DNA of 37,981 nucleotides from a virus, in IMG/VR virus record IMGVR_UViG_3300042326_001926, positions 1 through 37,981 of that record. One strand, given 5' to 3'. The translations under genes were made by a program, and so were the position numbers. Below, one piece after another: positions 13,161 through 22,200 of the stretch (position 1 is its first letter; every line of letters starts with the position of its first letter). The notes beneath the pieces are model-generated. The model was not told the origin of the DNA, did not search any database, and worked only from the letters and a program-made list of their open reading frames with translations.

Positions 13161-13946
13161 ATGCCATACATTTATCCTACATCCGATCAAGCCGAAATAC
13201 CATATTGGGTACTATTTTATAATGCTCCTTATAGCGTATTAGCTCAAGATAGAACTAGAGCCGCTATTTTAAGTAGAGCATATGATTATGTTCAATTACC
13301 ATTACCAACTAATTTGGAATATGAAGCTGCACATAGTTATGCAGAGGATTCAAATAGCAGTTTAAATCCTCAATTTGGAAGTGCCGCTACTGAAATAAAT
13401 TTAGGTGGTAGAATAGAAGTTGTAAAAAAGATGTTCTTGGATCCACTTATTATCCAACTAGAAAGATTATCCTCTACCTCTACTTTTAGATCATATGGTA
13501 ATATGACCGAAATGAGATTAGTATCAGAGGCTCGTAGAGAATTTACTTTTGATTACATATTAGTTCCTAAAAATTTTGATGATTCTGTAATTATAAATGG
13601 ATTATGTAATTATTTTAGAGCCTCATCTTATCCCTGGAGAGCTGATTCTCCAGAAAAAATATATCCACCTTCTTTATGGGCCATGCAAGTGGTAGGAGCG
13701 GGTGATTCTGCTTTCCTTACGCAATCTTGGCTTTCAGATCCATTAGTATGTGTATTAACAAATGTTGTAATTAATAAAATTCCTTTTGAAGATAAATCTA
13801 TCGCAAGAGTATTCCAAGATGGAAGTTCTATGGCTACCAGTATTACACTATTATTTAAAGAATTTGAAACTGGTACTTACGATCCGACATTTGATAGGGT
13901 ATTGAGCAAATCAGAAATAGCAGTAAATCAACAATCAACTCCATAA
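13161..13946 (+). CDS. 48: gp48-like baseplate tail tube cap
   Basis: The 261-residue protein starts at ATG 13161 (MPYIYPTSDQAEIPYWVLFY); a longer frame from 13035 would overlap gp4. The C-terminal half has the gp48 pattern: a helical segment with NYFRASSYPWR, IYPPSLWAMQVV, then CVLTNVVINK with F-x-DGSSMATSITLLFKEFET, the last strand being typical of the tube fold. In T4 gp48 (364 aa) and gp54 cap the hub and nucleate the tube. The neighbouring genes are baseplate genes. The N-terminal half is less clearly conserved, so the family call is moderate. Confidence 0.6.
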   Translation: MPYIYPTSDQAEIPYWVLFYNAPYSVLAQDRTRAAILSRAYDYVQLPLPTNLEYEAAHSYAEDSNSSLNPQFGSAATEINLGGRIEVVKKMFLDPLIIQLERLSSTSTFRSYGNMTEMRLVSEARREFTFDYILVPKNFDDSVIINGLCNYFRASSYPWRADSPEKIYPPSLWAMQVVGAGDSAFLTQSWLSDPLVCVLTNVVINKIPFEDKSIARVFQDGSSMATSITLLFKEFETGTYDPTFDRVLSKSEIAVNQQSTP

Positions 13947-13949
13947 AAT

Positions 13950-14693
13950 ATGTTTAATAGATTTAAAACAATAACCTATACAATAAATGATAAAGATCTA
14001 TCAGTAAAGGATCTATCAAAATCTTTTGATTTAACTGATATTAAAGATAAAATTTATTCAAAAAGAGCAGACACAAACACATTCTTAGATACTATTTCTG
14101 ATAATAACTATAGATCTTTTGATTATTATCATGTACCTCTTTACGCTGGAGATATTTTAAATCCGTATAAAGAATTACCACCAACTTCAAAAGAAGTTGA
14201 AAAATCTCTTAATGATTACAGTGCAATATTTTTTACAAATATTGCAGGAAGTTGTTTTTCAGCTGGTGATTTAATCGCAAAATCTAATTCTGGGTTCTGT
14301 GCTGGATTTGATATAACTGATGATTTTGGATATGTAGTAGAAGTAGATTCTAATATAAACAAATTAAAAGCTCTTATTATTGGTTCTGTTGGAACTGGAC
14401 CGTGCTTAATAATAAGAAAAGAAAATAACTCTTGGGGGATTTTTGCAACATTTTACAACAATCTTGAAGAAGAATATTCAGATTCAGCTAAACAATTTTT
14501 AGATGATTATGGAATTGAAACAAATAATTCTACTATTTTAAATCAATATTATTCCTTCAAATCTGGAGAAACAGCAATAAATTATTCATATAATAGTGAG
14601 ATTGATATATTTAATAAAAATAGATCTATAATTTATCTAATAGATCAAGGTGCTATAAAATCTTTTGAGGATGTAATGAATGTCGGTAGCTAA
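13950..14693 (+). CDS. Baseplate protein, possibly gp53-like wedge subunit
   Basis: The 247-residue protein opens MFNRFKTITYTINDKDLSV, resembling gp53 wedge proteins (F-x-x-FP-x-I-x-Y and onward; T4 196 aa), and lies between gp48-like and hub genes. The characteristic LysM-like part of gp53 (DG-x-x-PE-x-IA) is not evident; instead there is a beta-rich middle (KSNSGFCAGFDITDDFGYV, then VGTGPCLIIRK). The function is therefore inferred mainly from location. The 3' end overlaps the next gene by 14 nt. Confidence 0.5.
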   Translation: MFNRFKTITYTINDKDLSVKDLSKSFDLTDIKDKIYSKRADTNTFLDTISDNNYRSFDYYHVPLYAGDILNPYKELPPTSKEVEKSLNDYSAIFFTNIAGSCFSAGDLIAKSNSGFCAGFDITDDFGYVVEVDSNINKLKALIIGSVGTGPCLIIRKENNSWGIFATFYNNLEEEYSDSAKQFLDDYGIETNNSTILNQYYSFKSGETAINYSYNSEIDIFNKNRSIIYLIDQGAIKSFEDVMNVGS

Positions 14694-16761
14694 TTTTACA
14701 ACGATAGTAGAACTTAAAATAACTCATGGGCGCGATGGTACTGAGTGGTTTATAGTAAATCCCACAAATACTAATCAGTCCTATGGTTATTTCGAAAGCC
14801 TTTTTATAGAAGAAGGTATGCTTAATGTGATTCCAAGTGGAACATTAGTATTGAATGATGTTGGTGATATACTTTCAGACTTTAATTTTACAGGAAAAGA
14901 TAAATTTTATCTCAAGATAAAAGACTCTGATGGTAATGAAATAGAATTGAAAGATTATTATGTTTATCAGTATGGAAGATTGACTGATTATAATGACAAG
15001 ACTTCACCGAGATTACTTTCAATTAAATTTATTCACGAATCTTACTATTTTAATGAAAGATCTGTTTTTGAATTTGAAGAAGATATAAAACCAATATGCA
15101 AAACTGATAATGAGGATAACTGGGTAGATAGAATATTCTCACAATATTTCTCATCAGATTGGAATGCGGGAAAAGCATATGCTTCAGATACAAAAAATTA
15201 TGCATGGTTAAAGCATAAAAATTTAGCATTTCCTAATGGGAGAAAAACTGATCAAACAAAAATACTTACACTACTAAATTATCTTGCAGAGAACGCAAAC
15301 GCTGATAGTGATCCCCCAAGAGCAGACTTTGTTTTCTGGAAAGATTTAAGCGGAGTTAATTTTTTATCTATAGGAGATGAACTTGATGCATCACCAGAAC
15401 CACAGGGAAAATATGGTGTTTTTGAAAGAGATAGCATTGCTCCTGACGGAGTAGTAAAAATTGATGATATCAATATTTTTAATTTTTCTTCTATGGATCT
15501 TGAGACTAATGGTGTTTTTCAATCATATTATGAAAGAGTAGATCCAAACTTAGATCAACCTCATTTTTATTTAATGGATTCTTCTAATTCATTAAAAACT
15601 AAGATTATTAATTATAATATTTTAGATTATTATGATGAATTTCCTTATGTTGATAAGGTTCCTTCTGAAAAAGAACCTAAAGGAGGAAGTGAACCACCAG
15701 AAACACCTGGAGGAGTTGCCTGGAATTCAGATTCTGATGTTGCTAATTATGAAATTATAAATTTTGGTGGCCAACAAATAGACATATCAAGCCTTCAAGG
15801 AGCAACTTCAACAAAATATACTAAAAGAGTATATGATGAAGAAAAATTTGGATATTTTGATTACGGCTCAAACAATTCATCTATTATAGAATCGCCTTAT
15901 TATTACAATACAGAGGGAGGAATTACTAATACTAATTTCTTTTCTAATAGAAGAAGTTCTGTTTTATGGCAAACAATGTTTGACATAGATGAAGAAAGTC
16001 CATTGGATCCAGACAATCCGGCTACTAATATTGGTAAACTTTATATACAATTAAAGAAGCAAAAAAAAGATGCAGCTAATGTTTTTTTTAAACTTAGAAA
16101 TTTAAAAGAACAATGGAATATTTTTAAATATGTTATTTGCTGTCTAAGGCAAGATTCAACATTCGATTTTTGGGCAATAGTAACACCAAAATCAATAGCT
16201 GCCAGTAAAACAGGAATAAACACTTATAGCTTTAAAGAAGTATATTTTATTCCAAAATCAGGATTACCATCAAATGATAAAATAAATTTTTTGAATGGTT
16301 TAACTCTTGAAGCTAAAGGCATTACTTCTTTGAAGAGTCCTCTGGATAATATTCCAACAAGTGGATTTACATTCATGGAAGCTATTAATAATATTGGGAC
16401 TAATCGAACAGCATTCAATATAAATGAAATAAGAAATTTTTCTGGAACTATTGGATATCCAAATGTAAATTTTGCATATGCTGGTCCAGGTACAAACATG
16501 TCTACTACAGGATATCCTTCGGCGTTTAAAAACATGCCAATTGGTTCTGCATTAGGTAATGATCCGGCAAATCCACCGACTGCTGGAATATATGAGATAG
16601 GTCAAATTGTAAAAATGACCGCTATTGACTGGAAGACTATTAGAGGAATTAGTATAGACGAAACATATTATCAAAATAATAGGTATCTTTTTGTCTTTGA
16701 TTCTCAGAACGATAAAGAAGGATTCTGTGATGGTTCAAATATAACCATACAGGGAGTTTGA
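14680..16761 (+). CDS. Baseplate hub protein, gp27-like (enlarged)
   Basis: The 693-residue protein has an N-terminal region like gp27/VgrG-type hub domains: YFESLFIEEGMLNVIPSGTL and LVLNDVGDIL, then strand-rich YVYQYGRLTDY. Near residues 215-235 is ADFVFWKDLSGVNFLSIG, the 'F-x-F-x-(E/D)-x-x-(D/E)G-x-NF-x-S-x' motif of hub proteins. T4 gp27 is 391 aa; the extra length is a Pro/Gly-rich linker (about 325-345, KEPKGGSEPPETPGG) and a C-terminal domain. It forms the trimeric hub under the tube, around the spike. No lysozyme domain is present. It overlaps the previous gene and is followed closely by a second hub-like gene. Confidence 0.6.
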   Translation: MSVANFTTIVELKITHGRDGTEWFIVNPTNTNQSYGYFESLFIEEGMLNVIPSGTLVLNDVGDILSDFNFTGKDKFYLKIKDSDGNEIELKDYYVYQYGRLTDYNDKTSPRLLSIKFIHESYYFNERSVFEFEEDIKPICKTDNEDNWVDRIFSQYFSSDWNAGKAYASDTKNYAWLKHKNLAFPNGRKTDQTKILTLLNYLAENANADSDPPRADFVFWKDLSGVNFLSIGDELDASPEPQGKYGVFERDSIAPDGVVKIDDINIFNFSSMDLETNGVFQSYYERVDPNLDQPHFYLMDSSNSLKTKIINYNILDYYDEFPYVDKVPSEKEPKGGSEPPETPGGVAWNSDSDVANYEIINFGGQQIDISSLQGATSTKYTKRVYDEEKFGYFDYGSNNSSIIESPYYYNTEGGITNTNFFSNRRSSVLWQTMFDIDEESPLDPDNPATNIGKLYIQLKKQKKDAANVFFKLRNLKEQWNIFKYVICCLRQDSTFDFWAIVTPKSIAASKTGINTYSFKEVYFIPKSGLPSNDKINFLNGLTLEAKGITSLKSPLDNIPTSGFTFMEAINNIGTNRTAFNINEIRNFSGTIGYPNVNFAYAGPGTNMSTTGYPSAFKNMPIGSALGNDPANPPTAGIYEIGQIVKMTAIDWKTIRGISIDETYYQNNRYLFVFDSQNDKEGFCDGSNITIQGV

Positions 16762-16764
16762 AAT

Positions 16765-17469
16765 ATGGCAAATGATAAAATAAAAGATGTAGGTACTATA
16801 GGATTTGATCTTATCGTAGCCGCAGAAAAATTTTTAGATGCTAAAGAATATAGATGTGCAAATCCAGATGCAGCTGAAAATGGTGGACCATTATCAATAA
16901 CAGATTGCGAACAAAAATATTTTCAGGGATATGACGGTGTAACATTTAAGCCAGGTTCCCCAGAACCATCTGATAGTGATTTAGAATCTGCTTTCAACAA
17001 TCTGAAAGGATGTACATTCATAAAAGATAATATGGGTGCTCAATACTTAGGATGTTTTCCAGAAGATCCTGATGCATTTTTTAGCTGCAATTGTCCAAAG
17101 ATTGGGAAAAAATTTCCAAAATTATTAAAATTTGCTACTAAGAATTCTACATTTTGGAATACAGATTTAAGAACTCCTCTAGCAAGAAATTCTTTTACTA
17201 AATTATTGACTGCATTTAAAATTTCAATAACAGTCAATGGTAATTTTAGATTATATCCAGGAGCTGTTATAGAAATTATTGATACTCCTTTATTGGGATT
17301 TCAATATAGTATTCCTAAAATAGCAGGAAAATGGCTTATCTTATCAGCTCAACATTCTATAGGAAAAGATAGAAAACACGAAACAAAGTATATTTTATCT
17401 GCTATTCCAAATCCTGCTTTCTATGACACATTAACAAGCTATATAAACGAAATAAATATTCAGAGATGA
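16765..17469 (+). CDS. Second hub-type protein, C-terminal hub domain
   Basis: The 234-residue protein has an N-terminal Cys-containing region (CANPDAAENGG, DCEQKY, GCTFIKD, CFPEDPDAFFSCNCP). A domain like the last part of gp27/VgrG hubs follows: KLLTAFKISITVNGNFRLYP, GAVIEIIDTP, then AGKWLILSAQHSIGKDRKHE and a strand TKYILSAIPNP. This is the 'value-low-point, G-x-x-V-x-I, GKYLI-x-x-x-H-x-F' pattern. Together with the upstream gene it may make up the hub normally encoded as one protein. The ribosome binding site is GGGAG, 9 nt upstream. It overlaps gp25 by 4 nt. Confidence 0.5.
   Translation: MANDKIKDVGTIGFDLIVAAEKFLDAKEYRCANPDAAENGGPLSITDCEQKYFQGYDGVTFKPGSPEPSDSDLESAFNNLKGCTFIKDNMGAQYLGCFPEDPDAFFSCNCPKIGKKFPKLLKFATKNSTFWNTDLRTPLARNSFTKLLTAFKISITVNGNFRLYPGAVIEIIDTPLLGFQYSIPKIAGKWLILSAQHSIGKDRKHETKYILSAIPNPAFYDTLTSYINEINIQR
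17451..17458 (+). promoter_or_regulatory. Late promoter-like octamer AATAAATA before gp25
   Basis: AATAAATA lies 7 nt before ATG 17466 within the end of the upstream gene. It matches NATAAATA. The predicted mRNA would start within two bases of the ATG. Confidence 0.4.
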
Positions 17470-17825
17470 AAAAAAATCTAGACATTTATTTTAAAGCAAA
17501 TACAAGAAAATCAATAAGTTCTGTTGAAGAATCTTTTGCAATAAAACAGCAAATTAAAAATTTGTGTTTATCTGAGCTTGGAGAATTTAGATTCAATAAT
17601 CAAGTTGGATCTCTGATTAATGAATTTAAATTTGATAAGGGTTCAGCCAGACAATATTATATTTTGAATGTTCTGGAAAATAAGTGCAAAAATCATATCA
17701 GAGGTCTTAATAGTATTAATATAACTGTTGATAAAAAAGAACTCATAAATCGTAAAATCTCTATAAATGTAAATTATGTCGTTTACGGTAAGGATTCTTC
17801 GTTTAGGTTTTATTTGAATAAATAA
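17466..17825 (+). CDS. 25: Baseplate wedge subunit gp25
   Basis: The 119-residue protein (T4 132) matches the gp25/GPW family. An N-terminal D-x-x-F-x-x-(N/H) opening (LDIYFKANTRKSISSV) is followed by the helix EESFAIKQQIKNLCLSELGE and the signature R-x-x-x-x-x-x-G-S-x-I-x-x-x-x-F (FRFNNQVGSLINEFKFD). Terminal strands follow. The E-[LIV]-x-[LY]-R-type 'EPR' sequence is ELGEFRF here. gp25 sits in the inner wedge and contacts the sheath start. The gene lies before gp6, as in many contractile systems. Confidence 0.88.
   Translation: MKKNLDIYFKANTRKSISSVEESFAIKQQIKNLCLSELGEFRFNNQVGSLINEFKFDKGSARQYYILNVLENKCKNHIRGLNSINITVDKKELINRKISINVNYVVYGKDSSFRFYLNK
17817..17824 (+). promoter_or_regulatory. 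Late promoter-like octamer AATAAATA before gp6
   Basis: AATAAATA ends exactly 5 nt before ATG 17830, the same spacing as at 5798 and 20315. The gp6 start has no Shine-Dalgarno sequence. A leaderless transcript is predicted. Confidence 0.6.
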
Positions 17826-17829
17826 TTCT

Positions 17830-19557
17830 ATGAACGAGCCAAAAAATATAGATCTGGTAAATATAGACTGGGATTCTTTAAGAGAAAATCTAGTAAATTA
17901 CCTAAAAACGACAGAATTTGCAAACGACTATGACTTTGATAGTCGTGGTACTACCATAGATCTACTGTTAGGTCTATTTTCATATAATACCACAATAGGA
18001 TTACACTACCTTCATATTTTAAACAATGAAAGTTTTGTGTATTCAGCCAAGAATAACTCATCATTAGTAAAGCTTTTACAGACTTATGGTTATACTGCAA
18101 ACCGCTACAAGTCATCCACTGCTCTAGTAACATTTGCCAAAAACGATAGCTCTCTAGCTCAAGTGGATAGATATGCCAGCCTAAGATCAAAAAATGATAA
18201 AAATTCGAATGTAAATTTTTACTATATTGGTCCAAAGACAACTCTAGATCTTTCAACCACTTTACCATTTTATGCTGGTATAAAACTGGTAAAAGAACAG
18301 ACTGTTACTGTAGATCTCGACAATCAAGAAATAGAAATACCAGATTCATCTGTTGATGTAAAAACTATAGTAGTAAAGGTTAATGAAGATTATTGGATAA
18401 ATTTCACCAATGAGCCAGTAATAGGTACAGATGAATCTTCTAAGATATTCTTTATCGTTAATAAAGGCGATAAGATATTCATAAAATTTGGTAAAAATAT
18501 TCAAAATATCGAAACTACAAAAGGCAAATCAATCCTATCTACTGATATTGTAAAGATTTCTTATGTTGTCTCCAATGGAGATGTTGGAAATAATGTTTCA
18601 TTTGATGAAATTTCTCAATTTACAAGTAACGGAACATTAAGTGTCCCTAATGTATCAATATCGTCAAATACCTCAAGCGGTGGATATTCTACACTAGATA
18701 CTGAATATTTAAAATATGTTGCTCCAAGAGCTTATGGTTATTCGTCACTAGTTACCAAATCTGATTATGAATATGTAATCGTAAATTCTGGTTTATTGCC
18801 AGAAATAACAGATGTAAACCAAAGAGTATCGGTATTTGACGGACAAGATTTTAACGATGTTGGAGGAACAGTTTATTACTCTATAATAGATTTAGATGTA
18901 GATTCAGAAGAAATAGATTCCATCAATCAATTAATAGAAGAAAAACAGATAATAGGTCTTTCCACCGAGTATTTGCCAAGTGATGATTTTGTATGTAATT
19001 TAACTATATCTTGCTCATTTGATGCAAGAAAATCAAAATCTAATAAAAATATATTGAAGGATGAATTAATAGCTTCTATTGAAGATCTTTATGGAACTAA
19101 GTTATTTTTCAACGATCTTTCAAAAAGTGATTTAATTTCAATCATAATCAATAAAGATAGAGGTCTTTCAGTCTCAGAATCTGAAATCGTCTTTAGCGTT
19201 GATAAAAATATTGATTTATCTACCCAGAGAACTATAAGATTTTATAATGGAATTTTCTCAATCACTAGTGATTTGGTTTCAACAAATCTATCGACTTCTC
19301 AAGTTAAATTTAATAGCACATCCACTACAGTTCCTGGATTAAACGGATTCTATTACTTAGCTGCATATAATTCTTCTGGTACTCTAATAAAAAATAAAGT
19401 TGGAGTGTATAGCCCAAATACAGGCATGATTGTTTTCTACGATTCAGTTGTACCAGATTCAGCTTTTGATTTAATAATTTCTCCGTCTGCATCTTCTATC
19501 GTAGCTATTAATAATATGGCTATAGAGTATTCAGTAAATTCTCTGACAATAACATGA
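17830..19557 (+). CDS. 6: Baseplate wedge protein gp6 (baseplate J-like)
   Basis: The 575-residue protein (T4 660) has the gp6 opening: DWDSLRENLVNYLKT, EFANDYDFDSRGTTIDLLLG, LFSYNTTIGLHYLHILNNES, then SLVKLLQTYGYTANRYKSS. gp6 dimers form the inner ring of the baseplate and rearrange on contraction. The middle region has the J-like fold strands, and YLKYVAPRAYGYSSLVTKSD (about 293-312) is the typical 'AP-x-x-Y-x-x-x-x-R-x-V-T-x-x-DY' segment. It ends inside the next gene by 4 nt. Confidence 0.9.
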   Translation: MNEPKNIDLVNIDWDSLRENLVNYLKTTEFANDYDFDSRGTTIDLLLGLFSYNTTIGLHYLHILNNESFVYSAKNNSSLVKLLQTYGYTANRYKSSTALVTFAKNDSSLAQVDRYASLRSKNDKNSNVNFYYIGPKTTLDLSTTLPFYAGIKLVKEQTVTVDLDNQEIEIPDSSVDVKTIVVKVNEDYWINFTNEPVIGTDESSKIFFIVNKGDKIFIKFGKNIQNIETTKGKSILSTDIVKISYVVSNGDVGNNVSFDEISQFTSNGTLSVPNVSISSNTSSGGYSTLDTEYLKYVAPRAYGYSSLVTKSDYEYVIVNSGLLPEITDVNQRVSVFDGQDFNDVGGTVYYSIIDLDVDSEEIDSINQLIEEKQIIGLSTEYLPSDDFVCNLTISCSFDARKSKSNKNILKDELIASIEDLYGTKLFFNDLSKSDLISIIINKDRGLSVSESEIVFSVDKNIDLSTQRTIRFYNGIFSITSDLVSTNLSTSQVKFNSTSTTVPGLNGFYYLAAYNSSGTLIKNKVGVYSPNTGMIVFYDSVVPDSAFDLIISPSASSIVAINNMAIEYSVNSLTIT

Positions 19558-20312
19558 TTTTATTCTTTAATCAAAATAAAGATCAAGTTTTTACAGTAAA
19601 CCAGTTGGATACTAATGCTGGTGCTGAATATGCAATTAAGTTGATAAATTCAACATATAATCTTTCGGATACACTAAATCAAAGAAGAAATTTTGCCTAT
19701 TTTGTGGAAAATCAGTTTCCAAATTGGCTAATAAAAGATGTTGAACAAAACTCATCTTATAAGATTATTGATTTTATTCAAGAGTTATATAATTGGACAT
19801 ACGCTCCAAGCGGATTGGATTTATATCCAAACTTTGAGAATCTGCAAAATATTTTTTATACAAATGAAGATTCTTTGAGAAAAATATATGCATCGTTGTT
19901 TACTGATTTTGATTTTGATGATTTCACCGATTTACAAGCTCTAAGAGAATTTTTAATCTCAAATAAAGCTAAGTTTATTGAGAAAAAGGGTACTGAAAAT
20001 TCTATAAAGTATTTCTTAGAAACATTCTTCAACAGTCAATTTAATGACTATAGCATAGAATATGGAGTAAATGATGTCTTTATTTTGAATGATTCAAATA
20101 CTAATGAAGATACTTTATCTGATGGTTCTTCTTTACAAGAGTTTTCTATCAGGCTTGAGGTTGATGTGGATGAAAAATATCAGGATGACATGATCAATTT
20201 GATGAAGCCTATGGGATTCAATTTTGACTTGGTAAAGGCTGAAACTAGCATTTACTCTGGTTCGGTTACAGGAACAGATAAAGTTGAGCCTTATGAAATA
20301 GTGGTTTCTTGA
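19554..20312 (+). CDS. Baseplate wedge protein, gp7-like / tail protein I-like
   Basis: The 252-residue protein follows gp6 with a 4-nt overlap, where gene 7 lies in T4. An internal block, LREFLISNKAKFIEKKGTEN then SIKYFLETFFNSQF, matches the 'K-x-x-x-x-x-KGT-x-x-SI-x-x-x-x-x-x-F' motif of tail protein I and the N-terminal part of gp7. T4 gp7 is 1032 aa, so only the core would be present. The C-terminal half is acidic with strand EFSIRLEVDVDEKYQDDM. The wedge-organising function is inferred from motif and position. Confidence 0.6.
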   Translation: MILFFNQNKDQVFTVNQLDTNAGAEYAIKLINSTYNLSDTLNQRRNFAYFVENQFPNWLIKDVEQNSSYKIIDFIQELYNWTYAPSGLDLYPNFENLQNIFYTNEDSLRKIYASLFTDFDFDDFTDLQALREFLISNKAKFIEKKGTENSIKYFLETFFNSQFNDYSIEYGVNDVFILNDSNTNEDTLSDGSSLQEFSIRLEVDVDEKYQDDMINLMKPMGFNFDLVKAETSIYSGSVTGTDKVEPYEIVVS

Positions 20313-20314
20313 TC

Positions 20315-20322
20315 TATAAATA
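20315..20322 (+). promoter_or_regulatory. T4-type late promoter TATAAATA before gp8
   Basis: A perfect octamer follows the gp7-like stop and ends 5 nt before ATG 20328 (spacer ACTGT). There is no Shine-Dalgarno sequence, so the mRNA is predicted to be leaderless. Confidence 0.75.
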
Positions 20323-20327
20323 ACTGT

Positions 20328-22199
20328 ATGCCAAACGATTCGTCATCAAGATATTCATCATCTATTGAAAAATTCATAAATAGTGCCATAGCTAATGATT
20401 ACTATATTGGCTTAGGTGTAGAATCTATTGGTTACGAAGATCATGATACCAGACTTAATAAAAAGGTATCAAATGTAGCCAGCCTTATTAAGAGAGTAAA
20501 AATAAGCGAAATTAATGCTGCATTCGAAAGAAATTCGTGGTCTGAAGGCAAATCATTCAAAGTTTTTGATTCTACTGATCCAGATATAAAAAGCAGCACA
20601 TGCTACAATTCATCTACAAATGAACTATTTCTTTGCATAGAGAATGAATCAAATAATGTTTTTAGTAGAAGAGATCTTAATAATAGATCAAAATTTGCTC
20701 CATCTGGATCAAATGGAACTATTATTCAAATGGGCGATGGGTATAAATGGTTAAAAATTAATTATGATCCATCACCAATATCCACAAGTTACATCAAAAT
20801 TTTTGGAATAGAATCTTTACAGAACTTTAAGGGATATACTGCTGATTCCCAGGGGCCTACAGCAGCCGCAACAACTCTCCACGGGGCATCTGGGCTAACA
20901 TATGGAACATGCTGCCTATATGTCAAGGAAGCCTTTATTGAGCCTATTACAGGCAAAACATATGCTGCTGGAGATATTTTAGCTGCTTATAAAGTACCTA
21001 ATGCTTGGAGTTGTGACTTATTAGGTTCTTTGACTAATCTGCAACCAGTATTTAAAACTAGTGTTACTGGAACTGAATATGGAGGCTTTTATAATATTTC
21101 TAGTACTGCTGGATGTGCTCCATGCGATGCCACAAATACAAATGTAACACCAATTCTATCTTACTCTTCTGGTGGATCTGCTGGATATTCTTCATCTGAT
21201 TCGTTTAAGAAAAATTACGAAATTTTATCTTCAATTCCTTCTGGATGTATAATAAATGCAGTTTTAAATACTGATTCAACAATAAATTATTATGTCAGTG
21301 AAGAACGACCAGAAATTTTACTTTCTGTCGATGGTAATATTGGTTCTTGCAAAGCCTATTTGAAGACTGAATATGTTGGTGGAACCAATGGCTGGAAGGT
21401 AATAGGAATAGAGATTGAAAATCAGTTAACAAGTAGCAATATCACATATGTCGAACCAATAAATCTTGTTACTGCTATAGGAAGTGCCTCTGAAGGTAAA
21501 TTTTCAAAACTATTAGCAGCAATACAATTTAATTTATCTCCGATCACAAAGACCGGAGAATCATACCTATCAATTTATGATTTATTAAGAACTAAGCTCC
21601 TGTCAGTTACATCGAATATCAATTCGACAGATATTCAAACTTACATAACGACTGCTGGAGCTACATTCAATTATTCAAGCGCATTCTTAATCGGAAATGT
21701 AAAAAATTCAAGTAGCTATAAGCTTGCTCCCAAGGTTTATAGAAATTATACAGAATTTGCAAAAGCCAGTTCTACTGTAAAGATTGAGTCTATTGAAGGT
21801 AGTATAAATGATATTACCTTTGAAACTACATGCACTGATATAGCGTCATCTTTGATTGCTGATGATTATTTCATCAGCAAAGCTGGATTTGATAAGAGCA
21901 TAGGAGATGGTTCAACTGAATTTGAGCCATTCAAGGCAGTATCAAGCTATAATTTAGGATTTGATAATGTCTCTGCCGGAAATACCACAGGAACATTTGA
22001 GCTTTCTCACTACTCATCTTACTCTTTAACTTCTGGCAATACTTATTACTACGAAGATGTTGGTAGTACTGGTGGTATTTTCCAGATAACAGGGGTTACG
22101 GCAAGTTCAATAAATATATCTGATTGTGATGTTCTTTTCGCCACTGACACCACATTCAACGAGTCAAAAACATCACTAACCCTAATTTTCAATATCTAA
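20328..22199 (+). CDS. 8: Baseplate wedge protein gp8-like (enlarged)
   Basis: The 623-residue protein shows the gp8 plan. An N-terminal strand segment (NSAIANDYYIGLGVESIGYE) corresponds to the 'F-x-x-G-R-x-x-x-W' start. A core includes ISEINAAFERNSWSEGKSF and a Cys pair (TCYNSSTNELFLCIEN), and PSGSNGTIIQMGDGYKWLKI matches 'P-x-G-x-x-x-x-x-x-GDGY-x-W-K' of gp8. T4 gp8 is 334 aa; the surplus includes an inserted domain with a distinctly GC-richer patch near 20846-20960. Wedge assembly with gp6, gp7 and gp53 is the known role. The C terminus (SKTSLTLIFNI) resembles the gp8 ending. Confidence 0.75.
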   Translation: MPNDSSSRYSSSIEKFINSAIANDYYIGLGVESIGYEDHDTRLNKKVSNVASLIKRVKISEINAAFERNSWSEGKSFKVFDSTDPDIKSSTCYNSSTNELFLCIENESNNVFSRRDLNNRSKFAPSGSNGTIIQMGDGYKWLKINYDPSPISTSYIKIFGIESLQNFKGYTADSQGPTAAATTLHGASGLTYGTCCLYVKEAFIEPITGKTYAAGDILAAYKVPNAWSCDLLGSLTNLQPVFKTSVTGTEYGGFYNISSTAGCAPCDATNTNVTPILSYSSGGSAGYSSSDSFKKNYEILSSIPSGCIINAVLNTDSTINYYVSEERPEILLSVDGNIGSCKAYLKTEYVGGTNGWKVIGIEIENQLTSSNITYVEPINLVTAIGSASEGKFSKLLAAIQFNLSPITKTGESYLSIYDLLRTKLLSVTSNINSTDIQTYITTAGATFNYSSAFLIGNVKNSSSYKLAPKVYRNYTEFAKASSTVKIESIEGSINDITFETTCTDIASSLIADDYFISKAGFDKSIGDGSTEFEPFKAVSSYNLGFDNVSAGNTTGTFELSHYSSYSLTSGNTYYYEDVGSTGGIFQITGVTASSINISDCDVLFATDTTFNESKTSLTLIFNI

Positions 22200-22200
22200 A

